Shown here: positions 21,618-21,878 of the stretch, one piece after another
How the letters are laid out: each line of letters starts with the position of its first letter
How positions within the stretch are numbered: position 1 is the stretch's first letter
From: Smittium mucronatum
Taxonomy: Eukaryota > Kickxellomycota > Harpellomycetes > Harpellales > Legeriomycetaceae
NCBI GenBank assembly: GCA_001953115.1
Contig: LSSL01006832.1
Span: forward strand, 1-21,878
DNA: 21,878 nucleotides
Direction: 5' to 3'
The notes under the pieces: generated by a model
The model's input: the letters and a program-made list of their open reading frames with translations, nothing else
What the model was told of the DNA's origin: nothing
Database searches by the model: none
Translations under genes and position numbers: made by a program

Positions 21618-21878
21618 AAAGAAAAATGAGACATCAAAAAAACAGATAAAACTCAAAAAAAAATTAATTGTAAAAAAAATCGATAAAACGAAGAAATTAA
21701 AAAAATATCCTAAATACTTATAACAAACCAAAAAATATTCTTTGAGCTGACCAAAACCTTCAGATTACCAAGGAAGAACCACTTGTTCTATAACAAATGA
21801 TGGTTCATAGTTTTTGAAACAAAAAATAGTCGAAATTTTAATTTTAATTTTTTGTATCACGGAGTTTTATTGTAAGAT
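21618..21878. other. AT-rich end of window, nothing recognised
   Basis: This is A-rich sequence without a recognisable gene, repeat or RNA. Confidence 0.5.

Noticed and set aside
1..21878. CRISPR array, rRNA genes, organelle genes or a prophage
   Set aside because: No regular spacer-repeat pattern, no conserved rRNA words and no recognisable organelle or phage proteins were seen on either strand.

Overview
The window reads as eukaryotic nuclear DNA: very A+T-rich (about four fifths by eye, not counted), full of A and T homopolymer runs, and without any intact gene. No rRNA, intact tRNA, operon, CRISPR array or convincing bacterial gene is visible. The longest ATG-started frames are under 90 codons, which is what chance gives at this base composition. 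The species cannot be named from the sequence. The eukaryotic call rests on two items: a decayed Mutator-like (MULE) transposase on the plus strand and a tRNA-derived SINE-like unit.

Layout. 1-440 is featureless. 441-660 holds a diverged repeat with three copies of a 25-bp core. 661-10300 is almost featureless AT-rich sequence, with two weak open frames near 3.2-3.7 kb. 10306-10490 is the SINE-like unit with a Pol III B-box match. 10740-12260 (minus strand) holds fragmentary, coding-like stretches with faint Ty3/gypsy reminiscences. 13856-16287 is the best feature: a dead MULE. It has an N-terminal Cys/His-containing part, an unclear middle, and a DDE catalytic domain whose three acidic residues are all still present, though nine in-frame stops interrupt it. 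16311-16334 is an AT microsatellite. 17200-19473 carries short coding-like remnants on both strands, including one that resembles part of a LINE endonuclease, next to a 16-nt G-rich tract. 20750-21480 is locally less AT-rich, with a C run, GATA repeats and a short ACTGA/ACTAA repeat. A 28-bp perfect palindrome lies at 21590-21617.

These parts do not work together as a system. The picture is intergenic or heterochromatic DNA in which several classes of transposable element (MULE, SINE, perhaps LINE and LTR elements) have decayed. The main result is the MULE relic, which an ATG-to-stop gene finder misses because substitutions put stops into an otherwise intact frame.
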